Shown: one piece after another, positions 26,345 through 34,761 of the stretch | Layout: each line of letters opens with the position of its first letter | How positions within the stretch are numbered: position 1 is the stretch's first letter | Program-made: the position numbers and the translations under genes | Assembly (NCBI GenBank): GCA_900471485.1 | Contig: UCEU01000013.1 | Location: forward strand, 1-64,000 | Direction of reading: 5' to 3' | DNA: 64,000 nucleotides | Origin: Hyphomicrobiales bacterium | GTDB lineage: Bacteria > Pseudomonadota > Alphaproteobacteria > Rhizobiales > Rhizobiaceae | The notes under the pieces: generated by a model | The model's database searches: none | What the model saw: the letters and a program-made list of their open reading frames with translations, nothing else | Told to the model about the DNA's origin: nothing

Positions 26345-26380
26345 TTCCATTATTTGGAACTTAATTTGACTATTTGGAAT
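26345..26380. promoter_or_regulatory. IclR-type operator with repeated TATTTGGAA half-sites
   Basis: A 15-bp palindrome TTCCA-TTATT-TGGAA (26345-26359) is followed 20 bp on by a second copy of TATTTGGAA (26371-26379) whose partner half is degenerate. It lies in the roughly 100-bp divergent gap between the sugar-acid operon and the iclR-like gene, where an autoregulating IclR protein should bind. GGAA/TTCC half-sites are common in IclR-family operators. Binding is predicted, not shown. Confidence 0.5.
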
Positions 26381-26422
26381 TATCGATTTACGCTTCGCGC
26401 CTGTCAAGCATGTGGAGCGGAG

Positions 26423-27214
26423 ATGGGTGCGAGAAAAGGTCCCATGGAGGGAAGAGAGACAGGCACCCTGGGCAAGCTCATGGCGCTGCTCGATCTCGTC
26501 ACGCATGCCGATGGCCCGATGCGCTTCACGGATATCCTTGCCGTCGCCGGCCAGCCGCGCGGCACGCTCCACCGCCAGCTCGTCCATCTCTCCGAGGAGG
26601 GGCTTCTGGAGGTCGACGACGACGGCCGATATCTGCCGGGCCTGCGGCTTCTCGATCTCGCGTCCCGCAGCTGGGCGCGCAACGAGTTCCGCCTCGTGGC
26701 CGAGCCTCATCTTACCGCGCTGCAGAAGCTGACCGGCGAAACCGTGCATCTCGGCGTGCTGCGCGGAACGTCGATCATCTATCTCGACAAGGTCGAGGGG
26801 CAGCAGTCGGTGCGCATGTATTCGCAGATCGGCAACGCCTCGCCGATCTACTGCACCGGTGTCGGCAAGGCTGCCCTGTCGATCCTGCCGCAAGCGCGAC
26901 TGGAGGCGCTGCTCGCCGAATTGGAATTCCAGCGTTTCACGCCGAGCACCCACACGGCCGAAACGCTTGTGGCCGAAATGGACGATATCCGCCACGAGGG
27001 CTGCGCCTTCGACCGCGAGGAACACGAGGTCGGCATCCGCTGCGTCGCCGCGCCCATCTGGTCGGACAATCTCTCCTTCATCGGCGGCGTTTCCGTCACC
27101 GGGCCGGCTTACCGGCTGACGATGGAGAGGCTGGAGGAATGGTCGACCCCGGTTCGCCAATCAGCGCAAGATATCATGCGCGATATGCGCATCGGCCTTG
27201 GGCCACGCCGCTGA
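26423..27214 (+). CDS. IclR-family transcriptional regulator
   Basis: This 263-residue regulator has an N-terminal winged helix-turn-helix (about residues 15-75, LGKLMALLDLVTHADGPMRF and RGTLHRQLVHLSEEGLLEVD). The C-terminal IclR effector domain includes IIYLDKVEGQQSVRMYSQIG, SPIYCTGVGKAALS and CVAAPIWSDNLSFIGGVSV. It is transcribed divergently from the SDR-dgoK-dgoA-lactonase operon and is very likely its regulator, with a galactonate-type intermediate as ligand. The ATG at 26423 follows GGAG; a second ATG at 26444 is possible. Confidence 0.9.
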   Translation: MGARKGPMEGRETGTLGKLMALLDLVTHADGPMRFTDILAVAGQPRGTLHRQLVHLSEEGLLEVDDDGRYLPGLRLLDLASRSWARNEFRLVAEPHLTALQKLTGETVHLGVLRGTSIIYLDKVEGQQSVRMYSQIGNASPIYCTGVGKAALSILPQARLEALLAELEFQRFTPSTHTAETLVAEMDDIRHEGCAFDREEHEVGIRCVAAPIWSDNLSFIGGVSVTGPAYRLTMERLEEWSTPVRQSAQDIMRDMRIGLGPRR

Positions 27215-27421
27215 TTGCGGCCTATTCGACAAAGAAATATCGAGCGCACCCTAATTGTGAGCCTGATATTGAGATTTTCTGACGAATCATCACAATTGGT
27301 ACTCGTCAACCCCCCATACTGGGGTGTATGTGCTGGTAGAAGCGTGGTGGCCGTGCAATCTAGGGCGGTGCACGAATAAGCCGCGACCTGCCTCAACCTG
27401 AAACTCGAGTTGAACACATAA

Positions 27422-28153
27422 ATGACATCACCGTTGCAAGAATCTTCCGTGGACGTCTACGTTAGTGAAATTGGTGGACTGAAAACCCAATTCGACATTT
27501 TCCGCTTCATGAAGAGAGTAACGGAGGCCTATCGCTCGCGTGCCTTCATGGTGTTCAACCTCCCGCAATCCACGGCCTCCGACCTGCAGAGCAGCACGGT
27601 GATCTCGAGCTGGCCGGTGGAGCTGATGGCCGCCTACGACCATGAGCGCCTGGTGACCAATAGTCCGGTCATGCGCCGTCTGAGAACCTCGACTGCGCCC
27701 TTTTACAACGACATCTCGGAGACCAAGGTCGAGCGCTCCGATGGCAAGGGCGGCATCGTGACTGCCTTGTTCGAACGCTTCCGTATGGTGCGCTGCGCCT
27801 ATTTCCCGACGCACGAGCCCTCTGGCAACCGTGGCGCCGTTTCATTCTCGGGCGATCGCGAGGCATTCAGCCCGGAAGAAATGCGCGAGCTTCACTATAT
27901 ATCGATCCACGTTTTCGACCGTCTTGCCGAAATCCGCAGCTTCGACAACCGCGTCACCGACGCGCTGACGGATCGCGAGATCGATTGCCTGAACTGGACG
28001 GCGGCCGGCAAGACCAGCGTCGAGATCGCCGATATCCTCGGGCTTTCCGAGCATACCGTGAACCACTACCTGAACCGCGCCACCAAGAAGCTCGACACGG
28101 TCAACCGCACCCAGGCCGTTGCCAAGGCGCTGCGCATCGGTCTCATCAAGTAG
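27422..28153 (+). CDS. LuxR-family regulator with autoinducer-binding-like domain
   Basis: This 243-residue protein has the size and layout of LuxR-type quorum regulators. The N-terminal domain (about residues 20-165) resembles the autoinducer-binding fold, and the C-terminal GerE helix-turn-helix reads TDREIDCLNWTAAGKTSVEI then GLSEHTVNHYLNRATKKLDT. The usual WxxxY/D ligand-pocket pattern of acyl-homoserine lactone receptors is not obvious, and no luxI-type gene is nearby, so it may be an orphan or ligand-free regulator. Rhizobial genomes often carry a LuxR gene between the iclR/galactonate block and mrp. Confidence 0.8.
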   Translation: MTSPLQESSVDVYVSEIGGLKTQFDIFRFMKRVTEAYRSRAFMVFNLPQSTASDLQSSTVISSWPVELMAAYDHERLVTNSPVMRRLRTSTAPFYNDISETKVERSDGKGGIVTALFERFRMVRCAYFPTHEPSGNRGAVSFSGDREAFSPEEMRELHYISIHVFDRLAEIRSFDNRVTDALTDREIDCLNWTAAGKTSVEIADILGLSEHTVNHYLNRATKKLDTVNRTQAVAKALRIGLIK

Positions 28154-28277
28154 TCTGCTTAAAGACGTGATTAAATTGCAGGCGCTCTGCTGAAAACGCG
28201 CCTAAAATCGCGTCAGGGATGCGTGCCGGATTCGGGTAATCTGCCCGATTCCGCTGCTTTTGCGGCAATCTCGCAGT

Positions 28278-28293
28278 TGGCACGCTTTCTGCT
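28278..28293 (+). promoter_or_regulatory. Sigma54 (RpoN)-type promoter
   Basis: TTGGCACG-CTTT-CTGCT has the invariant GG and GC dinucleotides separated by exactly 10 bases. It differs from the consensus TGGCACG-N4-TTGCW at one position. It points toward mrp, whose start is about 390 bp downstream; transcription would begin near 28304. No open reading frame with a ribosome site lies in the first 150 bp, so the product could be a long mrp leader or a small RNA. Confidence 0.5.
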
Positions 28294-28516
28294 TCCTTAT
28301 TTGCAGCTGGTCCAGAGGGGGCCTTGTAACGACGCCGATAAACTGGCGCGACCTGCATTCGCCGCCGATCTCGAAGATGCCTTGCGCTTCGACATCGGCG
28401 GCGGTGTTGCTTTTGGGATACGCCTGATGCGGCTTGGCGCGTGAGCGCCCTTTCCCCGTTTCTTTTCGCTGGTCTTTTATACTGATTGCTCTAGTTCCGG
28501 GGATGCATCGGAACGT

Positions 28517-28562
28517 CGTTGTGCCATCAGGGCGAAAGCCCGGCGGACTTGGTGGCACAACG
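28517..28562 (+). other. Inverted repeat likely forming a structured RNA in the mrp leader
   Basis: CGTTGTGCCA (28517-28526) pairs perfectly with TGGCACAACG (28553-28562). Inside it, GGGC-GAAA-GCCC (28530-28541) forms a second hairpin with a GNRA tetraloop, leaving an asymmetric internal loop of about 3 and 11 bases. No T run follows, so it is not a terminator. It could be a cis-regulatory RNA, part of a small RNA or an intergenic repeat unit. I do not match it to a known riboswitch class. Confidence 0.45.
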
Positions 28563-28681
28563 GCCTTCCCGCACCTCCCACTCGATTGCCTTCGTAAGCG
28601 CCTCGCGCGCAATGCCGAATTTGATTGGCGAAGGCGCGGCGCTCCTCTATTTAGAGTGCCGAGACAGGCAGTGAGGATGGA

Positions 28682-29839
28682 ATGACTGGCGTTACCAAGG
28701 AACAGGTTCTCGAAACCCTGCGGACAGTCCGCGGTCCCGATCTCGAGCATGATATCGTCGAGCTCGGCATGGTCTCCGATGTCTTCATTTCCGACGGCAA
28801 GGTCTATTTCTCGATCACCGTGCCCGCCGAGCGCGCCAAGGAACTGGAGCCGCTGCGTCAGGCGGCCGAACGCGTCATTCGCGAAATGCCCGGCGTCAAC
28901 GGCGCGCTCGTGGCGCTCACCGCCGACAAGAAGGGCGGTTCGGCGAACGCGCCGGTGTCGCGCCCGCAGCCGCAGGCTGGCCACGGTCATCACGGTCACG
29001 CCCACGCGCAGCAACCGCAGCAGCCCCGCACCGGCAAGATCGGCGTTCCCGGCGTCAAGGCGATCGTCGCCGTCGCATCCGGCAAGGGCGGCGTCGGCAA
29101 GTCGACCACGGCGGTCAACCTGGCGCTCGGCCTGCAGGCCAATGGTCTCAAGGTCGGCATTCTCGATGCCGATATCTACGGCCCCTCCATGCCGCGCCTC
29201 CTGAAGATCTCCGGCCGCCCGACGCAGATCGACGGCCGCACGATCAATCCGATGGAGAACTATGGGATCAAGGTCATGTCGATGGGCTTCCTCGTGGACG
29301 AGGAAACCGCGATGATCTGGCGTGGTCCGATGGTACAGTCGGCGCTGATGCAAATGCTGCGCGAAGTCGCCTGGGGCGAGCTCGATGTTCTCGTCGTCGA
29401 CATGCCGCCCGGCACCGGCGACGCGCAACTGACCATGGCCCAGCAGGTGCCGCTTGCCGGCGCCGTCATCGTCTCAACGCCGCAGGATCTTGCTCTCATC
29501 GATGCCCGCAAGGGCCTCAACATGTTCAAGAAGGTGGAAGTGCCGGTTCTCGGGATCATCGAGAACATGAGCTACTTCATCGCGCCCGACACCGGCACGC
29601 GCTACGATATCTTCGGCCATGGCGGCGCCCGCAAGGAAGCCGAGCGCATCGACGTGCCGTTCCTCGGCGAAGTGCCGCTCACGATCAACATCCGCGAAAC
29701 CTCGGACGCCGGAACGCCGCTGGTCGCTTCAGAGCCGAACGGCATCGTCGCCGGCATCTATAAGGACATCGCCGCCAAGGTCTGGCAGCAGCTCAGCGGC
29801 CAGCCGCAGCGCGACGCGCCGGCGATCGTTTTCGAGTGA
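28682..29839 (+). CDS. mrp: Mrp/ApbC-family P-loop ATPase (iron-sulfur carrier type)
   Basis: This 385-residue protein has an N-terminal DUF59/MIP18-like domain (1-80) and a His-rich linker (HGHHGHAHA, 101-109). The ParA/Mrp ATPase domain follows, with Walker A GKGGVGKST (134-142), DADIYGPSMPRLL and VDMPPGTGDAQLTM. The family delivers iron-sulfur clusters, using a CXXC in ApbC/Nbp35. Here that place reads FIAPDTG (299-305), and the entire protein contains no cysteine, so cluster binding cannot follow the standard mode. The start at 28682 follows GAGGATGGA. Confidence 0.9.
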   Translation: MTGVTKEQVLETLRTVRGPDLEHDIVELGMVSDVFISDGKVYFSITVPAERAKELEPLRQAAERVIREMPGVNGALVALTADKKGGSANAPVSRPQPQAGHGHHGHAHAQQPQQPRTGKIGVPGVKAIVAVASGKGGVGKSTTAVNLALGLQANGLKVGILDADIYGPSMPRLLKISGRPTQIDGRTINPMENYGIKVMSMGFLVDEETAMIWRGPMVQSALMQMLREVAWGELDVLVVDMPPGTGDAQLTMAQQVPLAGAVIVSTPQDLALIDARKGLNMFKKVEVPVLGIIENMSYFIAPDTGTRYDIFGHGGARKEAERIDVPFLGEVPLTINIRETSDAGTPLVASEPNGIVAGIYKDIAAKVWQQLSGQPQRDAPAIVFE

Positions 29840-30110
29840 GAACCGCCCGCCGCACGACTCCGTGAATGCGGAGGAAATATGGTGAAACGGGGCAGTTCAC
29901 GTAAGATGTCTTGATTCTTTCGCCGCTTTCCGTCATATGGCGCGCCGTCGCCATGAGTGCGATTGTGCGAATGCTCGTTGATGGCCAGCCCCGCCGGGGA
30001 CCTGCGCCACCTGCATGTCCGGAGTTATCTTGTCGGTCCAAGGATTGGTGACTGCGATGCGGTTGAGCATGGTGCGCATGCGGGATGATACCCGATGCGT
30101 CAGGAGTCCT
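29840..30110. other. Gene-free interval between mrp and the corA leader
   Basis: No protein gene is supported; overlapping short frames lack ribosome sites. A weak promoter-like pair, TTGATT and CATATG spaced by 17 bp (around 29911), could initiate the corA transcript, giving a leader of about 300 nt. No terminator with a T run is visible after mrp, so some read-through into corA is possible. Confidence 0.4.
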
Positions 30111-30197
30111 ATGAAGTTTCAGTCGCATCCATCGGGATTTGGTCCACGCGACCCGAGCGCGCTGTCGTTAGGCGCGCCGTGGAAGGGCTTTCGATGA
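30111..30197 (+). CDS. Candidate 28-residue leader peptide upstream of corA
   Basis: An ATG at 30111, preceded by CAGGAG with five to six bases spacing, opens a 28-codon frame (MKFQSHPSGFGPRDPSALSL then GAPWKGFR) ending 46 bp before the corA start. It contains four prolines. In Salmonella, short leader peptides (CorL before corA, proline-rich MgtL before mgtA) couple translation to Mg2+-dependent transcription termination. This frame has the right place, size and ribosome site for such a role, but no similarity to those peptides is claimed. It could be fortuitous. Confidence 0.35.
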   Translation: MKFQSHPSGFGPRDPSALSLGAPWKGFR

Positions 30198-30243
30198 GAA
30201 ATCCGGCGGCCGCAAACGCAGCTGAGCATCGGAGTGACATCTC

Positions 30244-31221
30244 GTGATCACGGCCTATTGCTCCAACTGCACCTCCATTCCGCTGACGGACTTGTCCGGC
30301 GAGCGCAAGCTGCCCGACGACGTCGTCTGGATCGACATGATCGAGCCGACCCGCGAGGAAGAGCGCTTCGTCGAAAGCGCTCTCGGCATCGAAGTGCCGA
30401 CCCGCGAAGATCTGAAGGACATCGAGCCTTCGGCGCGCCTTTATACTGAAAACGACGCCGTCTTCATGACCGCCTCGCTGGTCTGGAAGGCAGAGACCGA
30501 CGCGCCGACATTGACCGATGTCGCCTTCATCCTCGTCGGCAAGCGTCTCGTCACCATCCGTTACGCGCAGCCGAAGTCCTTCTCGCTCTTCATCGCAGCA
30601 CTTCATCGCGTGCCGGAGCAGTGGCGCAGCGGCGCATCGCTGCTCGCCAAGCTGTTCGAGACCGTGATCGACCGCACCGCCGAGATCCTCGAGATCTCCG
30701 TTGCCCGCATCGATATTCTCTCCCAGCACGTCTTCGGCGACCGCGCCAAGAAGGTACGCAAGCCCGGCAACTATCTGGAAGAGAAGCTGCGCGACATCGC
30801 CGCCCATCAGCGCCTGGTGAGCAAGGTGCGCGACAGTCTGGCCTCGCTGTCGCGGCTGATGACCTTCTTCTATAATGTCGATGCGGTTCAGAAGGACCGG
30901 GCCACCAAGGAGCTCTGCAAGACGGTATCGCGCGATATCCAGTCGCTCTCCGAGCATGCATCCTATATCGCCGGCAACATCACCTTCCTGCTCGATGCCT
31001 CGCTCGGCCTGATCAACATCGAGCAGAACTCGATCATCAAGATTTTTTCGATCGCTTCGGTTGTGTTCTTGCCGCCGACCCTCGTCGCCTCCATCTATGG
31101 TATGAATTTTGAATTCATGCCGGAACTGCATTTCGCCCAGGGCTATCCCTATTCGCTCGGGCTGATGCTGGTTTCCGCCGTCATCCCCTTCTTCTTTTTT
31201 CGATGGAAAGGCTGGCTCTGA
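30244..31221 (+). CDS. corA: CorA-type magnesium/divalent cation transporter
   Basis: This 325-residue protein has a large cytosolic N-terminal domain and two C-terminal membrane helices. The signature YGMNFEFMPE at the end of the first helix is the GMN pore motif of CorA, with the acidic loop residues intact. It forms pentameric channels for Mg2+ (also Co2+ and Ni2+). The start is a GTG at 30244 with CGGAG about eight bases upstream. The C-terminus ends in the basic FRWKGWL typical of the family. kup follows 18 bp downstream, so the two ion transporters are probably co-transcribed. Confidence 0.93.
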   Translation: MITAYCSNCTSIPLTDLSGERKLPDDVVWIDMIEPTREEERFVESALGIEVPTREDLKDIEPSARLYTENDAVFMTASLVWKAETDAPTLTDVAFILVGKRLVTIRYAQPKSFSLFIAALHRVPEQWRSGASLLAKLFETVIDRTAEILEISVARIDILSQHVFGDRAKKVRKPGNYLEEKLRDIAAHQRLVSKVRDSLASLSRLMTFFYNVDAVQKDRATKELCKTVSRDIQSLSEHASYIAGNITFLLDASLGLINIEQNSIIKIFSIASVVFLPPTLVASIYGMNFEFMPELHFAQGYPYSLGLMLVSAVIPFFFFRWKGWL

Positions 31222-31239
31222 AGAGCCTGGTTTCATTTC

Positions 31240-33138
31240 ATGCACGAAGGCAGCCATTCCCACGACCAGCATATGAGCCCGCGCAAGCTCTTCTATCTCG
31301 CGCTGGGTTCGGTCGGCGTCGTCTACGGCGATATCGGCACCAGCCCGCTCTACGCGTTTCGCGAAGCGCTGAAGCCGGTCGCCGCCGATGGCTTGACCCG
31401 TTTCGAGGTCATCAGCGTCGTCTCGCTGATGATCTGGGCGCTCACCATCATCGTCACCATCAAATACGTGCTTCTTTTGCTGCGCGCCGATAACGAAGGC
31501 GAAGGCGGCACGCTGTCGCTTTTGGCGCTGCTCCTGAAAACGGCCAACGGACACACAGCACTTCTGATGACGCTCGGCCTCGTCGGCGCGGCGCTGTTTC
31601 TCGGCGATGCGATGATCACGCCGGCGCTGTCGGTGCTGTCCGCCGTCGAAGGTCTGAAGCTCGTCGCGCCATCGCTCAGCAGCTACATCGTGCCGATCTC
31701 GGTTGTCATCCTGGCATGTTTGTTTGCCGTGCAGTCGCGCGGTACCGGCACCATGGCGCGCTATTTCGGCCCCATCACGGCACTCTGGTTCATTGTGCTC
31801 GCCATCGTCGGCATCTCCCATATTTCCGACGACTTCGGCATCCTCGCGGCGTTCAACCCATATTACGCGGTGAGCTTCCTCATGCATGAAGGCTTCTTCG
31901 GCGTGATCGTGCTCGGTGCGGTGTTCCTGACGCTGACGGGCGCGGAAGCGCTTTATGCCGACCTCGGCCATTTCGGCCGCCGCCCGATCCAGTGGGCGTG
32001 GTTCGTGCTGGTCTTTCCGGCGCTGGCGCTCAACTATCTCGGCCAGGGCGCGCTGGTGCTCGGCAATCCGCACGCGATGTCCGACCCGTTCTACCTGATG
32101 TTCCCGAAATGGGCGCTGCTACCAGCCGTCATCCTTGCCACCGCCGCCACCATCATCGCCAGCCAGGCGGTCATCACCGGCGCCTTCTCGCTGATCCGCC
32201 AGGCGATCAACCTCGGTTTCCTGCCGCGCATGGAAATCCTCTTCACCTCGGAGACCAACACCGGGCAGATCTTCGTGCCGTCGGTCAATCTGCTGCTCTT
32301 CCTGGGCGTGATCTTCCTCGTCATCACCTTCGGTTCGTCGGATTCGCTGTCGACGGCCTACGGCATCTCCGTCACCGGCGCGATGGTCGTGACATCTATC
32401 ATGGCCTTCGAATTCGTCCGCGCCCGCTGGAACTGGTCGGCCCTGACGGCAACGGCGGTGCTCGCGCCGCTGTTCGTGCTGGAAATGATCTTCCTTGGCG
32501 CCAACCTGATCAAGATCCACGACGGCGGCTATATCCCCGTCCTGATCGCCACCGCCTTCGTCGTCGTCATGTGGACATGGCGTCGCGGCTCGGCGCTGCT
32601 GATGGAAAAGACCCGCCACACGGATATTCCGCTGGCGTCGTTCATCAGTTCGATCGAGCGCAAGAGCGATCACTCCCCCGCGCATGTGCCGGGAACCGCG
32701 ATCTTCCTCACCAGCGATCCGGAATCCGCCCCGGCTGCGCTGCTTCACAATCTGAAGCACAACCACGTCCTGCATGACAAGAACGTCATCCTGACGATCC
32801 GCACGGTCAACAAGCCGCGCGTGCCGAGCGCCGATCGCTACAAGGTCGAGCAGATCTCCGAGCGCTTCTCGCGCGTCGAGCTGCTGTTCGGCTTCATGGA
32901 ATCGCAGAACGTCTCGCAGGCGCTGGCGACCTTGCGCAAGACCGGCCTGAAGTTCGACATCATGTCGACTTCCTTCTATCTCGGCCGCCGCAAGCTGGTG
33001 CCGGATGCGAAATCGGGCATGCCTTATTGGCAGGACCGTCTCTATATCGCGCTCGCCAATGCCGCGGCCAACCCCTCGGATTACTTCCGGCTTCCGGCCA
33101 ACCGCGTGGTCGAACTCGGCTCCCACGTCATCATCTGA
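31240..33138 (+). CDS. kup: KUP-family potassium uptake protein
   Basis: This 632-residue K+/H+ symporter of the inner membrane begins after a short tail with [20 protein letters not shown], the canonical first helix of KUP with the conserved [10 protein letters not shown] motif. About 12 membrane segments extend to residue 450, followed by a roughly 180-residue cytosolic C-terminal domain. Length is standard. Rhizobia usually have several kup genes; the paralogue number cannot be set from this window. A terminator follows 16 bp after the stop. Confidence 0.94.
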   Translation: MHEGSHSHDQHMSPRKLFYLALGSVGVVYGDIGTSPLYAFREALKPVAADGLTRFEVISVVSLMIWALTIIVTIKYVLLLLRADNEGEGGTLSLLALLLKTANGHTALLMTLGLVGAALFLGDAMITPALSVLSAVEGLKLVAPSLSSYIVPISVVILACLFAVQSRGTGTMARYFGPITALWFIVLAIVGISHISDDFGILAAFNPYYAVSFLMHEGFFGVIVLGAVFLTLTGAEALYADLGHFGRRPIQWAWFVLVFPALALNYLGQGALVLGNPHAMSDPFYLMFPKWALLPAVILATAATIIASQAVITGAFSLIRQAINLGFLPRMEILFTSETNTGQIFVPSVNLLLFLGVIFLVITFGSSDSLSTAYGISVTGAMVVTSIMAFEFVRARWNWSALTATAVLAPLFVLEMIFLGANLIKIHDGGYIPVLIATAFVVVMWTWRRGSALLMEKTRHTDIPLASFISSIERKSDHSPAHVPGTAIFLTSDPESAPAALLHNLKHNHVLHDKNVILTIRTVNKPRVPSADRYKVEQISERFSRVELLFGFMESQNVSQALATLRKTGLKFDIMSTSFYLGRRKLVPDAKSGMPYWQDRLYIALANAAANPSDYFRLPANRVVELGSHVII

Positions 33139-33154
33139 TTGCAGCGAATTTTCA

Positions 33155-33182
33155 AAAGCCCGGCCATCGCGCCGGGCTTTTT
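33155..33182 (+). terminator. Rho-independent terminator of corA-kup
   Basis: AAAGCCCGGC pairs with GCCGGGCTTT across a six-base loop (CATCGC), followed by TT. The stem is ten pairs, and the A/T-rich foot supplies the run of U at the 3' end. It closes the corA-kup transcript. Confidence 0.85.
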
Positions 33183-33302
33183 GCGTCTTTCGTAAAATAC
33201 AAGTTGCTCATGGAGCTTTCTGGGGCAGCGCATTAACCAAGCATCAAGGTTAATGAGAGATTTTTGACGGCATGTTCATGCGTCCCATGCCGGAGTCTGG
33301 TT

Positions 33303-34481
33303 TTGCGTCGAAATAGCCGTTCACATGGCAAGCTGCGTGCCTTGCTTCAGAAATGGAGCTCTCCCGCTCTCTTCGGTATCTGCGGGTGGCTCGTATTCCC
33401 GACCATGGCATCTCATGCCGATCTCGCGGCACTGCTCGCCGGCCTCGACCAGGGGCGCGAAAACTGGCGCATGGTCATGACCAATTCGCCGGCCGGCTCG
33501 ATCCACCAGGCCGAACTCACCTTCACAGACCCGACCGTGACGGGCGCGATTGCCGCCGGTGCCGGCATGGTGCTGCCCGATGGCCGCAAGGTCGCCTTCA
33601 TGGCCAAGGACAAGGGCCACGAAAACACCGAGGACGAAGACCGCGTCAACCGCCAGCAGAAGAAGGGCAGGGTGGTCGCCGTCGAGCACGTGCAGCCGCC
33701 GAAGGATTTCTCCGCCGGCTCCATCCTCCAGCGCACGCAGCTTCTCTTCGAGCCGAAGTTCAATCTCAAGGACAAGTCCGCCTTCGTGAAGCCGAAGATC
33801 CGCGGCAAGGAAATCGAGATCGCCACCGCATTCTATAAGAAGGAAGCGCCGAAGCTCGATCGCGGCGTCTCGCCGATGCTGGCCGATCTCGTCACCAGCC
33901 AGAAGGCCGACGTGCTGGCGACCGCCTTCGCTCCCGCCGCACCCGATTATGCCCGCCAGTCGCCCTTCGATTCCATTCTGACCGAGAACAAGGATGACGG
34001 CCGCTTCGTGCCGCAGATCGGCCCCAAGGATCATGCCTGGGCCGCAAGCGTGCTCCCGCCCACCGTCTTTTCCGCCGCCGAGCAGCAGTGCCTCGCCTCC
34101 GGCATCTATTTCGAGGCCCGCGGCGAAACCGTGAAGGGCCAGGCGGCGGTGGCGCAGGTCATCCTCAACCGTGTCCGCAACCCGGCCTATCCGAAGACCA
34201 TCTGCGGCGTCGTCTACCAGAACGAGGATTGGCGCAACCGCTGCCAGTTCTCCTTTGCCTGCGACGCCATCAAGGACCGCATCAATTCGCAATATCACTG
34301 GCGCATCGCCCGCGAAGTGGCGATGGCCGTCACAGCCGGCAAGATCTGGCTGCCGCAGGTCGGCTCGGCGACTCACTACCACGCCGTCTACGTCCGCCCG
34401 AAGTGGGCGAAGACGATGGAAAAGGTCGGCCGCATCGGTCTGCACGTCTTCTACCGCACCTATGGCGGCGGCTGGAGCTGA
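33303..34481 (+). CDS. Cell wall hydrolase, SleB/CwlJ domain
   Basis: This protein of about 392 residues has an N-terminal basic and hydrophobic signal segment (WSSPALFGICGWLVFPTM, cleavage near SHA). A central variable region follows, then a C-terminal Hydrolase_2 (SleB/CwlJ) domain from about residue 260 (AEQQCLASGIYFEARGETVK with the catalytic Glu, GQAAVAQVILNRVRNPAYP, CQFSFACD). It should cleave peptidoglycan glycan strands in the periplasm. No ATG precedes the signal sequence; the TTG at 33303 has CGGAG upstream and gives the best start, while a TTG at 33264 is less likely. It is monocistronic. Confidence 0.82.
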   Translation: MRRNSRSHGKLRALLQKWSSPALFGICGWLVFPTMASHADLAALLAGLDQGRENWRMVMTNSPAGSIHQAELTFTDPTVTGAIAAGAGMVLPDGRKVAFMAKDKGHENTEDEDRVNRQQKKGRVVAVEHVQPPKDFSAGSILQRTQLLFEPKFNLKDKSAFVKPKIRGKEIEIATAFYKKEAPKLDRGVSPMLADLVTSQKADVLATAFAPAAPDYARQSPFDSILTENKDDGRFVPQIGPKDHAWAASVLPPTVFSAAEQQCLASGIYFEARGETVKGQAAVAQVILNRVRNPAYPKTICGVVYQNEDWRNRCQFSFACDAIKDRINSQYHWRIAREVAMAVTAGKIWLPQVGSATHYHAVYVRPKWAKTMEKVGRIGLHVFYRTYGGGWS

Positions 34482-34631
34482 TCCAAAAAGCCGATCCGCG
34501 ACGGTTTTCCCGCCCGAGGACCGCCGCCCGGCGCGGATTCTTTCAACTGAATCCGTCCCGCACCGGACAAATCGACCTAAGCATATGTTTCTGATCGGTT
34601 ATTTTATGGCTGGACATCAGGTGCCTACGCC

Positions 34632-34660
34632 TTGACTATGCTTTTTGCTAAAACTATGTT
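34632..34660 (+). promoter_or_regulatory. Sigma70-type promoter of the atp F0 operon
   Basis: TTGACT (34632-34637) and TATGTT (34655-34660) are separated by exactly 17 bp in a locally A/T-rich patch within a GC-rich genome. The predicted start near 34667 leaves a leader of about 95 nt before atpI. Confidence 0.55.
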
Positions 34661-34761
34661 GCGCGCGACTTCAAAGCGGGCCGGAAGGCTCTTTCGCCTT
34701 GGGGTCGTTGTCCGGAAAACCGGGGTAGCGGCATAACGGACGGCGGCAGGCGGAGGAGAGC

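Larger units (their letters stand above)
28154..28681. other. 528-bp gene-free interval upstream of mrp
   Basis: I find no convincing protein gene here. Open frames on both strands are short or run in from neighbours, and none has a good start with a ribosome site. The interval holds a sigma54-like promoter (28278-28293), an inverted repeat that would fold into a long hairpin (28517-28562), and the leader of mrp with GAGGATGGA just before its ATG. Confidence 0.6.

Noticed and set aside
28202..29428. 408-residue antisense frame across mrp and its leader
   Set aside because: Most of it mirrors mrp codons; the tail over 28202-28681 shows no protein signature and no start.
30109..32073. 654-residue antisense frame over corA and kup
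   Set aside because: Shadow of two clear transporter genes; rich in His, Arg, Asp and Glu, without domain features.
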